DNA of 64,000 nt from Breviolum minutum Mf 1.05b.01. Taxonomy: Eukaryota > Sar > Dinophyceae > Suessiales > Symbiodiniaceae. Position 1 is the first letter of the stretch. Every line of letters begins with the position of its first letter. The DNA is taken from the NCBI GenBank assembly GCA_000507305.1, contig DF239239.1:252799-316798 (forward strand), in the 5' to 3' direction. Positions 23,699 to 32,565 of the stretch are shown one piece after another. The position numbers were made by a program, and so were the translations under genes. Under the pieces are notes generated by a model that was not told the origin of the DNA, ran no database searches, and was given only the letters and a program-made list of their open reading frames with translations.

Positions 23699-24213
23699 GT
23701 TCTGGACCTGTCTCTCGCGAGGAGTTTGAGTCTCTGAGGTTGGAGCTGGCAAGGTTGCGATTAGAGGTGGCTGAGCTGAGAGCTGCAAAATCTTCGGCTG
23801 GATCGGCTTCTGAGTTTGAGCAGGTGGATTTGCAGAGTTCTCGCAGCTTTGCACCTTCTCCTCGACCATCTCCGGTGGCTTTGGCTGGCACTGATCTCTC
23901 AGCAGAGCGCGTGGCTGCTGCTGAATCTATTGGTGCTTGGCTGCGTAGGTGCCTGAACGATCAACCCCGGGGATTATCAGGTAGGGAAAGAATTCCCCAA
24001 GCTAGCCGATACTATCTGGTTGCTAGGGGTGTGGATTTGGTTTGTTACAACCCCCCCCGTGTTTTTGAAAACTGGAAAGACACAAAGAGCTTGGTTCATC
24101 TTCGAGGGCAACCAGGCGACTCGATCTTTGTGGGAGTTCCCACAAAAGCAGAAGCTCGCATCGTGTGTGCTGTGGCCGACCTCAGCACACCTAGCTGCCT
24201 GCTTCACAAATGA
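23695..24213 (+). CDS. ORF2 of the YR element: coiled-coil protein
   Basis: 172 codons from the ATG inside the ATGA overlap with ORF1; an in-frame ATG at 23626 exists but lies inside ORF1. Residues 8-36 form a charged heptad-like coiled coil (FESLRLELARLRLEVAELRA). A Ser/Pro-rich linker follows, then a compact domain from about residue 75 with SGRERIPQASRYYLVARG and PGDSIFVGVPTKAEA. I recognise that type of segment from dinoflagellate retroelement proteins but cannot name it. It may be a structural or nucleic-acid-binding accessory of Gag. Its stop (24211-24213) overlaps the ATG of ORF3 (24210-24212), again as ATGA. Confidence 0.68.
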   Translation: MSSGPVSREEFESLRLELARLRLEVAELRAAKSSAGSASEFEQVDLQSSRSFAPSPRPSPVALAGTDLSAERVAAAESIGAWLRRCLNDQPRGLSGRERIPQASRYYLVARGVDLVCYNPPRVFENWKDTKSLVHLRGQPGDSIFVGVPTKAEARIVCAVADLSTPSCLLHK

Positions 24214-25881
24214 ACCTCGAAGGTGACGAGGAGTCAGAGGATCCTGAGCCGTCTGACCCTCGAGGAAATCTTGTTAGCTCAGGAGCAGATTTAGATTTTG
24301 AGTACAACGTGGGTGTTTTCACTTCGGAAGATCCATCCTACATCACTGAGATCATTGCGGTGGCCGACGTCGGTGGTCTTTTGCTTGTGGCTATCCCTGA
24401 GGCTGCATGGCACAGAAAGCGTGCCAAAAGGAACATGGCTCCAGATGCCCTGACCAAAGTGGTTCAGGTTGTGGTTCCAGTGGTCGACAACTCAGACCGC
24501 AACACTCCCCTGGGTGGCCCTTCTTTGAAGATCTGGCTGGGATTGCTGAAAGGAGACTTCGAGGATCGGGTTGCCTATGGACAAGCCGAAGAAGCATGTC
24601 AAGGAGCTTTCCCTCGGGACAGCTTAGGGCTGCCTCGTCTTCCTTTGGCTTCAGCTCTTATTGCCATTGCAAAGGATCACTTCGAGGTTTTCTACACAGG
24701 AGAGTCTGGTCAAGCTCCGCCCCCTGGGCTGGGCGATGGAGGAGATCCACATGGCTTAGCAGAGAGGATTGCTGCTTTGGAGGCCGAGTTAGCCGCAGCA
24801 AAAAGTCAACTTGGGGGTGCTGCTCGAAAGTCTGCTTTAAAGAAACCAGCTTATGTGGCTCCCACACCAAAAAGGACAAGCAGGCGAGCTGGCGATCTTC
24901 CCGAAGGAGTAGACCCTGGTGTTGCTGCTCAGGCTCTTCAAGCAGGGGTCAGCCCCGAAGCCTTAAGAGAAATGGCGGCCGTCCTTCAGCTCGCTCAGAA
25001 AGCAGTTCCACCTACTGCTTTGCCAGTCGAACAAAGCAGCGAGGAGGAGTTAGATGGGGCTCTTCCAGCAGTTGGTGGAGGAGGTTCTGGATCGCTCGAT
25101 CCTGTCTCCCAAGCCCTGGTTCAGCTGACCAACATTGTGCAGCTGATGCACGAAGAGAAGAAGGTGCGAAAGGACAAGGGCATCGAGAACATACTGGACA
25201 GAGCAGAGTCAGGATCTTCAAAAGATGGAACAGGCTCTCATCGCAGCAAAGCTTCTGCACTTCGCAGTCTCCAGCTGCTTTTGACCCAGGACCCCAAGAT
25301 GATCTACACTGCTTTAGAGAAACGGTTGTCAGAGGATTGGGAACTAGCGACAGCACAACCAGGTGTCCACGTCGCATCCACCTCAGCTCGAGGGTGGTTA
25401 GAGCACAGGAGCAGAGTGCAATCTTACCCCTCCACTATCCGCGCCTCGTGGATAGTGGCGGGGATATGGGATGCTTTAAAATCTGGCCGTCCGCAAGAGG
25501 CACGGGCACGTGCAGCCCTAGGGCTGGCGATGCTGGATCAGCAGAGCTGCGATGCAGGGAGTTGGTTGGTGGCGGGGGAAATTTCCCTGGAACCCCCCCC
25601 ACCATACCACTCCTTCAGCAGCCATGCACCACCATCGACTTGGGAATCTCCCCACACGTCTTATAGACGACCGTTGGTACGACCTCATCATTTCGAAGTT
25701 GAAGGATCTGGCGGAGTTTCAGGAGAAGAAAGCAAAGATCAATGCCACGGGGAGGACAAAGTTGGTGGACGATGGCAGTGCAGCTCTTGTGGGCCCAAAA
25801 GGAAAAGCAAAAGCAAAAGCAGGGCAGAAGGGAAAAGGAAAGGGAAAGGAGGTTCCGCAAGAGGAGCCTTCCAGTCAATGA
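24210..25881 (+). CDS. ORF3 of the YR element: Gag-like protein, one frameshift
   Basis: Starts at the ATG of the second ATGA overlap. It has an acidic N-terminus, a coiled coil at about residues 188-205 (AERIAALEAELAAAKSQL), a basic segment, and an alpha-helical central region of the kind seen in retroelement Gag proteins. Near 25660 the coding signal moves from the starting frame to +1: a Pro-rich stretch is followed in the new frame by RLIDDRWYDLIISKLKDL and a Lys/Gly-rich basic tail (GKAKAKAGQKGKGKGK), ending at TGA 25879-25881. Intact length would be about 556 residues. No CCHC knuckle is seen; the basic tail may bind RNA. Because the starting frame stays open past 25660, it appears fused to ORF4, but that fusion is probably an artefact of the frameshift. 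Confidence 0.72.
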
Positions 25882-28704
25882 TGCATGATGATGAGATGGG
25901 TTTCGAGTCTGGCCGGCCTGGTAGGATACCAGGTGATTCGAAGCCTTCTTCTACAGCGGCTATCCATGTGCCGGGCTCTTCAGCCCCTACTATGAACTTG
26001 AATTCGTTGTGGTCAGCTATGCCTCGGTGGATCCTTCGCAGCGGCTGCACTTTTGCTACTTTTTTGCATTCATTTTTGCGCAACTCCCCCAACGTGAAGT
26101 TGGGCACGGTGGACTACATTTGGCCCATCTCTGCACCATACCCTGCAGTGTTCTATCGGGGTGAGAAGACAGCTGAGAAGAAGCATGAGCATCGTCAAAG
26201 TCTCCAAAAGGCAGTGAACTTAGCAGTGCTCTCTTTATCTTGGCTGCACCTTCATCGTCCTCAAGTTTGTCCTTCTGAGCTGAGTCTTGGCACGAAGCTG
26301 TCAGCAAAGCAGTGGCAGGTCGTTCGTTTTTTAGAAGAACAAATTGCAGAGGTTTCTATCGGAGATGTGGGACCGGCTGAAATGGGTCGGACTGCGGCCA
26401 GAGTAGAAAACTTGGAGAGCTTCCTAGAGGAGCTTCATGCACGTGTTGAAGAGTTTTTGCCCCAAAACTACTGCGAGGGCTTTGTTTCAAAGGCTGTGTC
26501 GGGCTCACGACCCTTGCGGACTGGACATACTAAAGGAGATCCTGGTGTGGTTGTAGGTCAAATGAAATCTGGAGTTCCTGTTCAAGCAAAAGCTGTTGAT
26601 GCACAACGTCTTTCTTTTCCAAAGACTGCTCCTGAGTTTGACCCTACACCTTTGTTTCCTGAACCTCATCGACAAGTTTACGTGGATCCAGTCAGCATGG
26701 CTCGAGAGCCTGATCCTTCTCGAGATAGACCTCCCAGAGTTCGTATGCTTGGGTCCAAAAAACAGACCCAGGGGCTACTCTCTTTTTTAGATGAGCATCA
26801 AAGACTCCGACTGGTGCCTGCCCACAAGATTCGAAAAACTCACCTTTGCGGTGCATTTAGTCTGGTAAAAGATGAATCTAAAGATCGTCTTATATTAGAC
26901 GCAAGACCACCAAACGAGCTTGAAAGTACTTTGAAGTCCTGGTGCAAAACTTTGGGATCCATTCAGTCTTTGTCTCAGATGGAGTTGCCACCGGATTGCA
27001 ACATGATTTTTTCTGGCACTGATCTGAGAGACTATTATTATTGTTTCCGGGTGTCACGGGCTCGCAGCCGCAGAAACACGTTTGCATATCCTATGACTCC
27101 TACCCAGGCACAATACTTCAGATGTTTTGATGATAGTCTTTGGGCATATGACATCGTCTACCCCTGCCTCAGCACATTGGCAATGGGCGATTGTCAAGCA
27201 GTTGAACTAGGACAGCTTGCACACGTGAAGTTAGGTTTGATTGGCAGAGCTTTTAGTCCATTCGAACTCCTGTCGGTGCATGGCCGGGCTCCTCGTTCTT
27301 CGCTGGCTGCGGGAATAGTGATCGACGACGCCATTTTTGCAGAGGCAGTTCCGAAAGAAAAACAGCCGAATCAGCTTCCTGAGAGCGAAAGGAGATTGAA
27401 CCTGCTGTTGGAAGAATACCTGCAACGGGGGCTTACGGCTCACCCAAAAAAGACTTTCAAGAGTGAACTTCAGGCTGATTTTTGGGGCGCTCGTTGTGAC
27501 GGGTTGACCGGCCGCTTACGGGCCAATCCTCGCAGATTGGTACCATTGGTTGACATCACCTGTCAGGTTGCAAGGCTCAAATTTGCAACTATGGGGTTGC
27601 TTGAAGTGCTCTGTGGAGCGTGGGTCTCGGTGCTCCAAGTACGCCGACGACTCCTATGTCTTCTGGATGAACTATACAGCGCCCAGAGGGGTAGGGAACG
27701 TACTGATATCATCTCCTTGTCAGCACCTTTGGTCAGCGAGCTGTGGTTGTTAGTGCTTTTGGGGCCTTTGGCTTGTGCAGACTTGCGGGCACAATCACTT
27801 CCTGAGGTATACTTTACTGATGCCTCGGACTGGGGTACTGCAGCGGTCAAAGCCAAGATTCCGTTGCACTTTGCTCGTGAACTACCACGCCATTGCCTCA
27901 GCCGGGGAAACTGGAGCAAGTTGCTTAGCCCATGGCAGAGCTGGTTGAAGGAGCATGAGATGTTGTTTCCCGCCGAAGACGAAGCTCCAGATGGTGTCCC
28001 TTTGGTTAGCCACCCTTTGTGGACTGAATTTGCTGAGACTTTGCCTTGCACTCTTGTTCAACGGAAAGAAAGCCGTCAGCGACACCACATCAACGTGCTG
28101 GAGCTCAAGTCTGTGCTGGAGTTGGAGAAAAAGTTGTCTTACAGGTATCATCGTGTCCGATACCTGCTAGGGGCAGATTCTCAGGTGGGTTTGTCGTGTC
28201 TCTGCAAGGGACGCAGCTCTAGCCCTATCCTCAACGAGATGTTGCAAAGCAGTCTAGGCATTTACTTGGGGGCTGGGCTGAACGGAAACTACGGGTTCGT
28301 ACCTTCAAATGCAAACCCCTGACGATCCCACCAGGAATAGACCTTTGAGGGCTCCTTCAAAAAATGTACCTTCATGGTGGCACTCTATGCTGGTTGGTGA
28401 TTTTAGAGAATTTGACGATTGGCTTAGTAGCATAGATTTTGATCCCCTTGTTTTAGCAGAGCTTCCATTCACCCCCGAAAAGGAGGTGAGTGTCAGTGCA
28501 TTAAAATCCGAGCTGCTCGATCGTCTGCGAGACGTGCAGAAGAGAGAGCGGCTGGAGCTGTTTGATCAAAAGTTTGGCAAACGAGTCGAGTCTGTTTCAC
28601 CCCTTGTTGATTCTGAAAATTCAAAAGGAACAAAAAAAAAGAGCATCAAGAGTCTGATGACCAAACCAAGAGTCCTGAAAAGAGCCAACAAAAATCGGAA
28701 GTGA
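25878..28704 (+). CDS. ORF4 of the YR element: reverse transcriptase-RNase H, one frameshift
   Basis: Starts at the ATG of the third ATGA overlap (25878-25881), about 940 codons. After an N-terminal region with WPISAPYPAVF come the RT fingers (K..K.RLILDARPPNEL), motif A SGTDLRDYYYCF (catalytic Asp codon at 27021), motif B-like LAMGDCQAVE, motif C VIDDA (Asp codons 27324 and 27327) and HPKKTFKS. RNase H follows: YFTDASDWG (Asp codon 27819), NVLELKS (Glu codon 28101), GADSQVG (Asp codon 28176) and KGRSSSPILNE. All RT and RNase H acidic residues are present. At 28317-28322 the frame meets CCC TGA; reading on requires +1, giving NP-DDPTR, the usual C-terminal signature NPADDP(T/S)R of this group. 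The tail ends at TGA 28702-28704, overlapping ORF5 as GTGA. Confidence 0.93.
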
Positions 28705-30681
28705 AGAGGCCACACCATCATTTTGTTGCTTCAAAAGAAGGGGTAGCTCCTCCCCAAGGCAAGGAAGAGGTTCATGGTTCGGACGAGGTTCCTCGGCTTG
28801 CTGCAAGTGCTTTGGGAGCTAGTTTGAACGATGAGAACGTGAAGTCGCTTTTTCTCCCTGCAGAGTGTTTGGACGATCTGCGGCTCTTTGCCCATCACCA
28901 GTTCTTTGCACCTGGAGGACGACGGGCAAAACCAGGGTTTGTTCCAGCTAGGAAGGGGTTTTTGGGCCTTTATAGTGGTAATGCCGGTGTTGCTAGAAAA
29001 CTTAGTAGAAAGTACAAGGTTTGGGTTCTCACGTTCGATTTCGAGCGTGGAGAAGAGCAGAACCTTCTTGACAAGCAGCTTCAACAACGTCTCAAGCGTT
29101 TGATTTCAGCTGGTGCCTTTTTGGGTGTTGGAGCAGCGCCGGAGTGCGCCAGTTTCAGCCGTGCCGTGACGCCGGGGGTGAGGTCTCGAGACTTTCCTTT
29201 GGGCTTGAAGAACATCAGTGTGCGGATGTCTGAGAAGGTACGTATCGGCAATTTGCATGCTGAGTTCACCTTTGGCGTCATCACACTGTGCATTGCTCTT
29301 TCTTTACCGTACTGGCTAGAAAATCCAGACGGCAGCTTTTTGTGGCTTCTCCCCCAATGGATGGCATCTGGCATTTGCAGTGGGGAAAGAGCATATCGGT
29401 TTGACATGTGCCACTACAAGACGGCCTGGAGAAAACGTACTAGGATCATCACTAACACGCTCCTCCAAAACAAGCGAGTGCTTTGCTGTGGGGGCCATAC
29501 ACACCAGACCCTTAGAGGCCGAAGCACTATTCACAAAGCTTCGTGGACGAGGGTGGCCCAGGCCTATCCTCGTGGGCTTTGCGATGATTTGGCCTATGCT
29601 ATGGCAGCTGCAGGAGGCCTCCTCACAGTGAAGCTCAGACGTTCTTTTCTTTCAGGGGTGGCAAAGTGCGGCGATCATCTCCGAATTGGCGAGGCCAAGA
29701 ATCCTGGACCGTGGGGGCACCGAAAGAAGCTTCCTCGTGATCCTCAGGCTCTTTTGGGGGTTTGCCTTGTGGAGCCTGCCACTCAAAAACTACAACTTAG
29801 GATTTGGGAGCTTTTCTCTGTTTGGTTGGATTCGCACCTCACTGCCGAAGCAAAAGATCAGGTTTTTCTATGTGGACCTTTGGCAGTTCAGCTCTTGCGG
29901 CGTTTTGGGCTCCACCTTTTTGAGTCAGGGGGCCAACTATATGAGTTTCGGCATTTGTGTGTCATTGTTCAGCAGAGATTCCCGTGGTGCCGACCTCTCA
30001 TGTCGCCAGCTTGGCAACTGCTGAATCAATGGGAGGAATTGAGTCCTGTTGTTCATCGGCAACCGCTTCCGGAGGTCCTCTATACAAGTCAATGGTGGCA
30101 GCAGCCATGTTTTTGGGCTGGAGGAGATTTGCTGGATGCCTCGTGTTAGCCATGGAAGGCATTACACGCATAGGCGAGGTACTCAGGGCCACGCGTGGAG
30201 AGTTACTCCTACCTCGTGACCTTTTTGATCCTGATTCCCAGACTGCCTTTCTACAAGTGAGAAAGCCAAAAACTGCACGTAGAGGAAAAGGCCGAGTTCA
30301 ACACTGCTCGGTCCGTGGTGATTTGGCAGTGAAATTTCTAGATGCAATTTTTGGTAGTCTGGAACCTTTTTTGAAGCTCTATCCTTTGTCCGCAAACTCA
30401 TTTCGAACAAAGTGGACAAAGCTGCTGCTCCTGCTGAGAATTCCAAAACACCTGCATCCCACTCCTGCTAGTGTGCGGGGGGGAGGTTCGTCATGGCATA
30501 TCGCCGTGGCGAATCGATACAAAGCATCATGTGGCGAATGCGATTGGTGTCGCAGGGTACTTTAGAAAGTTACTTGCAGGAGTTGGCAGCAGATCAGTTT
30601 CTTTTGACTTTGCCGGATTCAGCAAAGTGTAGAATTCGTTTTTTAGCAGCTCTCTACATCCAAGCTTTGTCACTGGGTTGA
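28701..30681 (+). CDS. ORF5 of the YR element: C5-methyltransferase-like domain, NPGP motif, tyrosine recombinase; two frameshifts
   Basis: Residues about 80-300 match the motif order of C5-cytosine methyltransferases: FLGLYSGNAGVARKL (motif I-like), GAAPECASFSRA (motif IV; Cys149, PEC replacing PPC), YWLENPDGS (motif VI; Glu207), RKRTRIIT (motif VIII-like) and a late AYPRGLCDDLAYA. NPGP follows at residues 334-337 in RIGEAKNPGPWG. A helical segment and the YR come next. The YR moves to another frame near 30083 and then reads GITRIGEVLRATRGELLLP (first Arg codon 30167) and TPASVRGGGSS (second Arg codon 30476). It shifts again near 30494 to MWRMRLVSQGTLESYLQE, with the nucleophile Tyr codon at 30571. 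The position usually occupied by His in HxxR is Ala. The first segment ends at TAG 30147-30149. The initiation codon would be GTG at 28701 unless an ATG was mutated. Confidence 0.88.
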
Positions 30682-30732
30682 ATAACCAAGCATGTACTTA
30701 GCTCGTACTCTAAGTGACGGCCTTCCATATAG

Positions 30733-30892
30733 TGGATATGCATCCTATCTTTTAAGATCACTTGGCTCTGCCCTCTCCTTTTTAGTGGCAGCTTTTCGAT
30801 CCAAGTGCTCGACCGGATGCTGGGAGGTGACATGTCCCTATACTTTGTTAGGTTGCAGGATGCAAAAGAGAGTGAAGGCAGTGTCTTGCATG
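30733..30892 (+). repeat. B1: internal split direct repeat
   Basis: 160 bp starting TGGATATGCATCC and ending CTTGCATG. By eye it is identical to B2, 215 bp further right. It overlaps A2 by the shared GCATG, giving the B1-A2 junction expected of a split-repeat element. It starts about 50 bp after the YR stop codon. Short ORFs inside it are repeat shadows, not genes. Confidence 0.92.
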
Positions 30893-30930
30893 ACCCTTCA
30901 TGCAATCATCTGCCTGTTAGAAATTCGGGC
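30888..30930 (+). repeat. A2: internal copy of the left repeat
   Basis: 43-bp copy of A1 with one mismatch, fused to the end of B1. A 17-bp GC-rich spacer (30931-30947) separates it from B2. Confidence 0.9.
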
Positions 30931-30947
30931 CCAGAGCCCGCCCCCCC

Positions 30948-31107
30948 TGGATATGCATCCTATCTTTTAAGATCACTTGGCTCTGCCCTCTCCTTTTTAG
31001 TGGCAGCTTTTCGATCCAAGTGCTCGACCGGATGCTGGGAGGTGACATGTCCCTATACTTTGTTAGGTTGCAGGATGCAAAAGAGAGTGAAGGCAGTGTC
31101 TTGCATG
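30948..31107 (+). repeat. B2: right terminal split direct repeat
   Basis: 160 bp matching B1 without visible differences, ending in GCATG at 31107. The next base (31108) is N and then a 9-bp satellite begins, so the true right flank is not shown here. Confidence 0.9.
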
Positions 31108-31587
31108 NCCAAACCAACCAAACCAACCAAACCAACCAAACCAACCAAACCAACCAAACCAACCAAACCAACCAAACCAACCAAACCAACCAAACCAACC
31201 AAACCAACCTAACCAACCTAACCAACCTAACCAACCAAACCAACCAAACCAACCAAACCAACCAACCCAACCAACCAACCTAACCAACCAACCTACGACC
31301 AACCAACCAACCAACCAACCAACCAACCAACCAACCAACGTAACCAACGTAACCAACGTAACCAACGTAACCAACGTAACCAACGTAACCAACGTAACCA
31401 ACGTAACCAACGTAACCAACATAACCAACCAACCAACCAACGTAACCAACCGCAACCAACCAACCAACCAACCAACGTAACCAACGTAACCAACGTAACC
31501 AACGTAACCAACGTAACCAACCAACCAACCAACCAACCAACCAACCAACCAACGTAACCAACCGCAACCAACCAACGTAACCAACCT
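31108..31587. repeat. 9-bp satellite (CCAAACCAA / CCTAACCAA / CGTAACCAA), preceded by one N
   Basis: A tandem array whose 9-bp unit changes in blocks: CCAAACCAA from 31109, CCTAACCAA near 31207, plain CCAA runs, then CGTAACCAA blocks around 31335-31430 and 31475-31520. It abuts the right end of the YR element through a single N, so the junction may be an assembly join. The KPT, NQT or WLV repeats it encodes in various frames are not evidence of genes. Confidence 0.9.
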
Positions 31588-31588
31588 T

Positions 31589-31744
31589 TCACCGTTTAAG
31601 GGGGTTTTCTTCGACAAAAAATCCCCGAAGGCGTGAGTTGGCCTTCAAAGAAGCGATGGATCGACATATTGCTGCCATGGAACATCACGCAGCCGAAGCG
31701 GTGGCGGAAAAGGATGCCTGGGACTGTCACGTCAGCGTCTCTTG
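31589..31744 (+). CDS. Exon-like island, helical
   Basis: One frame reads NPRRRELAFKEAMDRHIAAM then EHHAAEAVAEKDAWDCHVSV, with GTGAAC directly after. Strong helical coding character. It lies just right of the 9-bp satellite, so it may belong to a gene whose left part is lost in the unresolved junction. Confidence 0.45.
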
Positions 31745-32161
31745 GTGAACGGTTGGTTGATACGTACGTAGCCGTTGGAGATATTTGAATGGTGTGGTGG
31801 TTAAATGGTTGGGAAGACAAAATGTTGAAGGTTTAACAAAAAAGGGGTGGGGGTCATTGGGATTATGTATAGTATATATATATGTATGATGTACTACTGG
31901 TAGTACAAAATATTTGCATTTACAAGATATTTCAGATAGTATGAGTATTTTCAGATATTTAATTACATAGACTGTATAAATAAACCTATCTCTGTTTGTG
32001 ATGTGAATTGAGTTCTAACTTATCAACTTCGATGCATTCGTGAATCTCTGGTTGAAAATGGCGTTCGCTTTGATGCCTGAATTGAACGCATCCAACGCCG
32101 TCTTTTGGTGTTGATGATAAAATTTGTGAGGAACATCCAACTGTGAGCTGGTTTCGGGTTC

Positions 32162-32271
32162 CTGTCCCGAAACTAACACTTCGCCCCTGACAAGTCACCT
32201 TTTCAAAAGGAAGCAAGATCATCTTCCAACCATCCCTTTTGTCAGCGGCTGTGTTATTTTTCGGGGGTGTA
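32162..32271. repeat. MITE F3 copy
   Basis: TCCCGAAACTAACACTTCGC..GGCTGTGTTATTTTTCGGGG with GGGTGTA end. Confidence 0.7.
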
Positions 32272-32460
32272 GAAGTTTGGATTGTGGCTGTAACACACGT
32301 TTTCTCCAGATTTTTTTTTCACAAGCCCTTGGCTTACCAATGTTCCTCTTTGTTGGTCGACAACATGACATGTGTCAAGAACACCAGGGTAGTGAATGGA
32401 TTTTTAAAAAAGATCATGATGTGAGCCACGTTCAAAACCCTGTTGACATTCCATTATTTT

Positions 32461-32565
32461 GATTGGTTGATAGGGATCCTAATAATGGCTTCTTATAATC
32501 CCAATATAACTGGGTAGTATAATCCCCTATATACCCTAAACAACCATGGTTTTGGTCACTGCTCA
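32461..32565 (-). repeat. MITE F2 copy, reverse orientation
   Basis: GATTGGTTGATAGGGATCCT..GGGTAGTATAATCCCCTATA..AACAACCATGG..GTCACTGCTCA. Complement of the F2 left end GAGCAGTGACCAAAA. Confidence 0.75.

Larger units (their letters stand above)
23339..31107 (+). mobile_element. Tyrosine-recombinase retrotransposon with split direct repeats
   Basis: The boundaries come from split direct repeats: A1 (23339-23381) at the 5' end, then five ORFs, then B1 (30733-30892), A2 (30888-30930) and B2 (30948-31107). This A1-ORFs-B1-A2-B2 layout is known from Ngaro/PAT/VIPER-type YR retroelements, which are thought to replicate through a circular DNA integrated by their own tyrosine recombinase. All genes are on the plus strand: ORF1, ORF2, Gag-like ORF3, RT-RNase H ORF4, and methyltransferase-NPGP-YR ORF5. 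The YR lies last, as in Ngaro-type elements and unlike classical DIRS1, where I recall it preceding RT. There are four frame breaks (near 25660, 28318, 30083 and 30494). The 5' flank is a truncated reverse copy of MITE family F2. The 3' flank is an N followed by satellite. The class is certain; the exact family is inferred. Confidence 0.92.

Noticed and set aside
23526..23891. Minus-strand open frames opposite ORF1 and ORF2
   Set aside because: Mirror frames of a codon-biased gene; no motif, and the plus strand has the linked ORFs.
24407..25666. A 419-codon open frame overlapping ORF3
   Set aside because: Ser/Arg/Gly-rich low-complexity shadow of ORF3; ORF3 has the coiled coil and the junction logic.
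24210..28322. A single 1370-residue Gag-Pol polyprotein
   Set aside because: About 73 residues (25660-25881) are out of the protein-like frame, and a Pol start lies in an ATGA overlap at 25878. The fusion is best explained by a frameshift.
30692..31107. Small ORFs in the B repeats
   Set aside because: Identical in both repeats and without protein-like features; these are terminal repeats, not genes.
31020..31617. KPT, NQT and WLV/YVG repeat proteins
   Set aside because: Readings of the 9-bp satellite in different frames, starting inside the B2 repeat; open in every frame because the unit lacks stops.
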